6,689 nt of DNA from an uncultured Eggerthellaceae bacterium (GTDB lineage: Bacteria > Actinomycetota > Coriobacteriia > Coriobacteriales > Eggerthellaceae), in the NCBI GenBank assembly GCA_934631995.1, contig CAKTYF010000107.1, positions 1-6,689 of the forward strand, in the 5' to 3' direction. How positions within the stretch are numbered: position 1 is the first letter of the stretch; every line of letters starts with the position of its first letter. Below, one piece after another: positions 4,925 through 6,689 of the stretch. The position numbers and the translations under genes are program-made. Under the pieces are notes generated by a model. The model ran no database searches and had not been told where the DNA came from. It saw only the letters and a program-made list of their open reading frames with translations.

Positions 4925-4925
4925 C

Positions 4926-5450
4926 ATGGGCATCTTGGGGAAACGGCGCGCGGGATGCTCGGGCTCAGCGCGGCAGAACGGCAGAAAAGAAGCGCGCAAA
5001 CAGCGCTTCGACCAGCTGCTTTCCGCCTCTTGCACCCACGAGGGCGCTCGGGAAATGAAGGGTTTTTACCAGCACGGCACCGTAAGCACCTACCAGCACT
5101 GCGTGAGCGTGGCTTGGCTGAGCTTTTCCTTGAACGATACCTTCCATATAGATTCGGATGAGAAGTCGCTGGTCAGAGCAGCGTTTCTTCATGACTACTA
5201 CGGTTACGATTGGCATGGGACCACCAATAAGGCTCATGCAGTGAATCATCCGGTCATTGCAGAGCAGCGGGCGGCGCGGGATTTCCCCTTAACCGACAAG
5301 GAGCGAAACATCATTCGCTCCCACATGTGGCCGCTACCCCCCACACGCGTGCCCGCCTGCCGCGAGGCGTGGTTGGTATGCATCTCCGACAAGGTGTGCG
5401 CCCTGTACGAAACCCTCTTTCGCCGCGGAAGCTTCCATCGTCAGCGCTAG
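4926..5450 (+). CDS. HD-domain hydrolase
   Basis: The 174-residue product starts MGILGKRRAGCSGSARQNGR. The basic first 30 residues are followed by an HD fold with all metal-binding residues in order: His58 (TYQHCVSVAWLSF), His89-Asp90 (AAFLHDYYGYDWH), His133 (IIRSHMWPL) and Asp155 (VCISDKVCAL). A further NHP motif lies at 107-109. Such proteins are metal-dependent phosphohydrolases; this short subgroup, known from gut Firmicutes and Coriobacteriia, has no established substrate. The ATG lies one base after the stop of the CmpB-family gene, with only a weak ribosome binding site, so translation is probably coupled. The tight pairing suggests the hydrolase works with the membrane protein, possibly at the membrane through its basic N-terminus; that is inference. 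An ATG at residue 44 (MKGFYQHGTV) is an alternative start that would still keep the full domain. Confidence 0.87.
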   Translation: MGILGKRRAGCSGSARQNGRKEARKQRFDQLLSASCTHEGAREMKGFYQHGTVSTYQHCVSVAWLSFSLNDTFHIDSDEKSLVRAAFLHDYYGYDWHGTTNKAHAVNHPVIAEQRAARDFPLTDKERNIIRSHMWPLPPTRVPACREAWLVCISDKVCALYETLFRRGSFHRQR

Positions 5451-5603
5451 CAGCGGCAAGGTCGAAGGAGCCAGTTCAGTCAGAGTTGCTACAAACGCGC
5501 AATGATTCCGTTTTGCTGCATAATCGAATGCAAGCAATTACCGCAACGCCAAGATGAGGCGGGCAGACGCAGCCCAAGCCGCAACGAGCTTACAACGATT
5601 CCC

Positions 5604-6542
5604 TTACAGCAGCTTGATTGCGGCGGCTCCCAAAATCATAATCAGAGCGCCCAGTATCTTCTGCCCATTGACGACCTTTTTCGGAGACTCGAAGATCCCG
5701 AAATGATCAACCAAAATGCCGCCCGTTGTGGAGCCAACCAAAAGAAGGATAATCGTCATTCCGGTTCCAATAATTCTTGATAGATAGATATTTACGAGAA
5801 CATACAGCCCGCCAAGAATGCCGCCAATCCACATCCACCAGGGGTTTTTACCTGGTTTCTCTTCTGTTGGTTCCAGCTTTCCATTCTTCAAGCGTAAAAC
5901 GATGCAGATAATTGCCAGGATGATGGTTCCAACGGCAAACGAAATGACCGATGCTTTTATCGGGGAGCTTGCCGCTACCCCAAGATAACCGTTTACCGCA
6001 GTCTGAGTGGCAACCGCCATTCCCGCAAAGACGGCAAACGCTCGCCAGAGCCATAGGGACGCATTTGCTGATTTTTGCTGGCTGCCGCGCTTTGCTTTGC
6101 ATTCTTTTGCCATCGAGACTAAAACCACGCCCAGAATCACCAGCACCGCACCCGCAACGCGGAAGGCAGTCAACGGCGTTTGCCGCGAATAAAACAGCCC
6201 AAAATTATCGATGGCCAAGCCCATGAGAATCTGGCCAAGAACCGGAAGCACGACTGTCTGCACGCCGCCCAACTTCGGAAACAGCAGGATGTTTCCCGTC
6301 AGGAAAACCACACCGCAGGCGCCGCCAATCCAGATCCATGCGGGCTCATCCAGCAACTGCGCAAAAGGAATGCTCAGCCCCTGCCCGGCGACCAGCAACA
6401 ATGTGGATAGGAACAACAGCCCAGCAGAAAACGACACCAAGGCCGCATTGTATGGCGTCCCTACCTTCTTCCTGAGCCTTGTGTTTACGCTCGTCTGTAT
6501 AGGCAGACAGATACCTACCAGGAACCCAAGAATAAGGGGCAT
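5604..6542 (-). CDS. DMT-superfamily transporter, duplicated DUF606/YdcZ type (PF04657)
   Basis: The 312-residue product starts MPLILGFLVGICLPIQTSVN. It consists of two homologous halves of about 150 residues, each with five membrane helices. The repeated motifs are clear: GFLVGICLPIQTSVNTRLRK (near 6) matches FAGMAVATQTAVNGYLGV (second half). PYNAALVSFSAGLLFL matches PIKASVISFAVGTIIL, and the two GG-containing helices (WIWIGGACGVVFL and WMWIGGILGGLYV) match as well. Such internal duplication is usual for this family; most single-domain members pair as dimers. Substrates are not known for most of the family. The start at 6542 is chosen because AAGGA stands nine bases upstream; an ATG at 6593 has no ribosome binding site and would add 17 hydrophilic residues. 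A weak promoter (TTGCAT 6656-6651, TATGCT 6634-6629) may lie upstream. It is convergent with the HD gene, with 153 bases between them and no clear terminator. Confidence 0.92.
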   Translation of the reverse strand: MPLILGFLVGICLPIQTSVNTRLRKKVGTPYNAALVSFSAGLLFLSTLLLVAGQGLSIPFAQLLDEPAWIWIGGACGVVFLTGNILLFPKLGGVQTVVLPVLGQILMGLAIDNFGLFYSRQTPLTAFRVAGAVLVILGVVLVSMAKECKAKRGSQQKSANASLWLWRAFAVFAGMAVATQTAVNGYLGVAASSPIKASVISFAVGTIILAIICIVLRLKNGKLEPTEEKPGKNPWWMWIGGILGGLYVLVNIYLSRIIGTGMTIILLLVGSTTGGILVDHFGIFESPKKVVNGQKILGALIMILGAAAIKLL

Positions 6543-6689
6543 GCTCTTCTTTCCTTCTTTGCCGGTGCGTTGTTGTTCGCGGTTGCTCTCCATCAGCCGG
6601 CTGCGAGCGCGATGAGAGCAGTATCAGCAGCATAGCGCACCTGCACCGGAATGCAAAGCCTTACCTCCGCTAAAGAGACGCATCGCGCG

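Noticed and set aside
4526..5035. Minus-strand 169-residue frame
   Set aside because: It is antisense to the tail of the CmpB-family gene and the start of the HD gene, both of which are supported by motifs.
6543..6689. Possible riboswitch or structured leader of the transporter
   Set aside because: A palindrome CAGCCGGCTG (6594-6603) and short GC stems are present, but I recognise no known riboswitch core.

Overview
The window looks like chromosomal DNA of a Gram-positive, gut-type bacterium. The mix of families fits class Coriobacteriia (Eggerthellales-like): a zincin-like DUF1025 metallopeptidase, a PF06541 'CmpB' membrane protein next to a short HD hydrolase, a DUF606/YdcZ transporter, and a tad-pilus remnant with DUF192. 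This placement is inferred from gene content; no taxonomic marker is complete here.

Layout from left to right. (1) 1-288, minus: the N-terminal part of a metallopeptidase running off the edge. (2) 599-673, plus: a complete tRNA-Thr(UGU) with encoded CCA and a strong intrinsic terminator. It is followed by an array of about six 11-bp direct repeats, the kind of arrangement seen at tRNA-linked integration sites. (3) 927-1790: accessory defence/stability genes, namely an orphan HicB-like protein that lacks its DNA-binding half, and a convergent, apparently intact Phd/YefM-RelE/ParE toxin-antitoxin pair with a palindrome over its promoter. (4) 1835-2511: about 680 bases with no supported gene, holding direct repeats, two tandem hairpins and possible decayed reading frames. 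(5) 2512-3201, minus: an intact DUF192 protein 15 bases behind a broken tadC fragment that has lost its N-terminal part and carries two in-frame stops. (6) 3202-3997: a gene-free stretch unusually rich in inverted repeats, including a perfect 19-bp pair and a 32-bp imperfect pair. (7) 3998-5450, plus: a two-gene operon of a CmpB-family membrane protein and an HD-domain hydrolase. (8) 5604-6542, minus: a complete duplicated DUF606/YdcZ-type transporter, convergent with the HD gene.

The intact units are the metallopeptidase (as far as visible), the toxin-antitoxin pair, DUF192, the CmpB-HD operon and the transporter. Region 674-3900 reads as an accessory or decaying segment beside a tRNA: repeats, a toxin-antitoxin pair, a truncated HicB and a dead pilus gene. 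The best candidates for something not yet described are the CmpB-HD pair, the 11-bp array beside the tRNA, and the nested inverted repeats at 3372-3879. None amounts to a clear new system from sequence alone.
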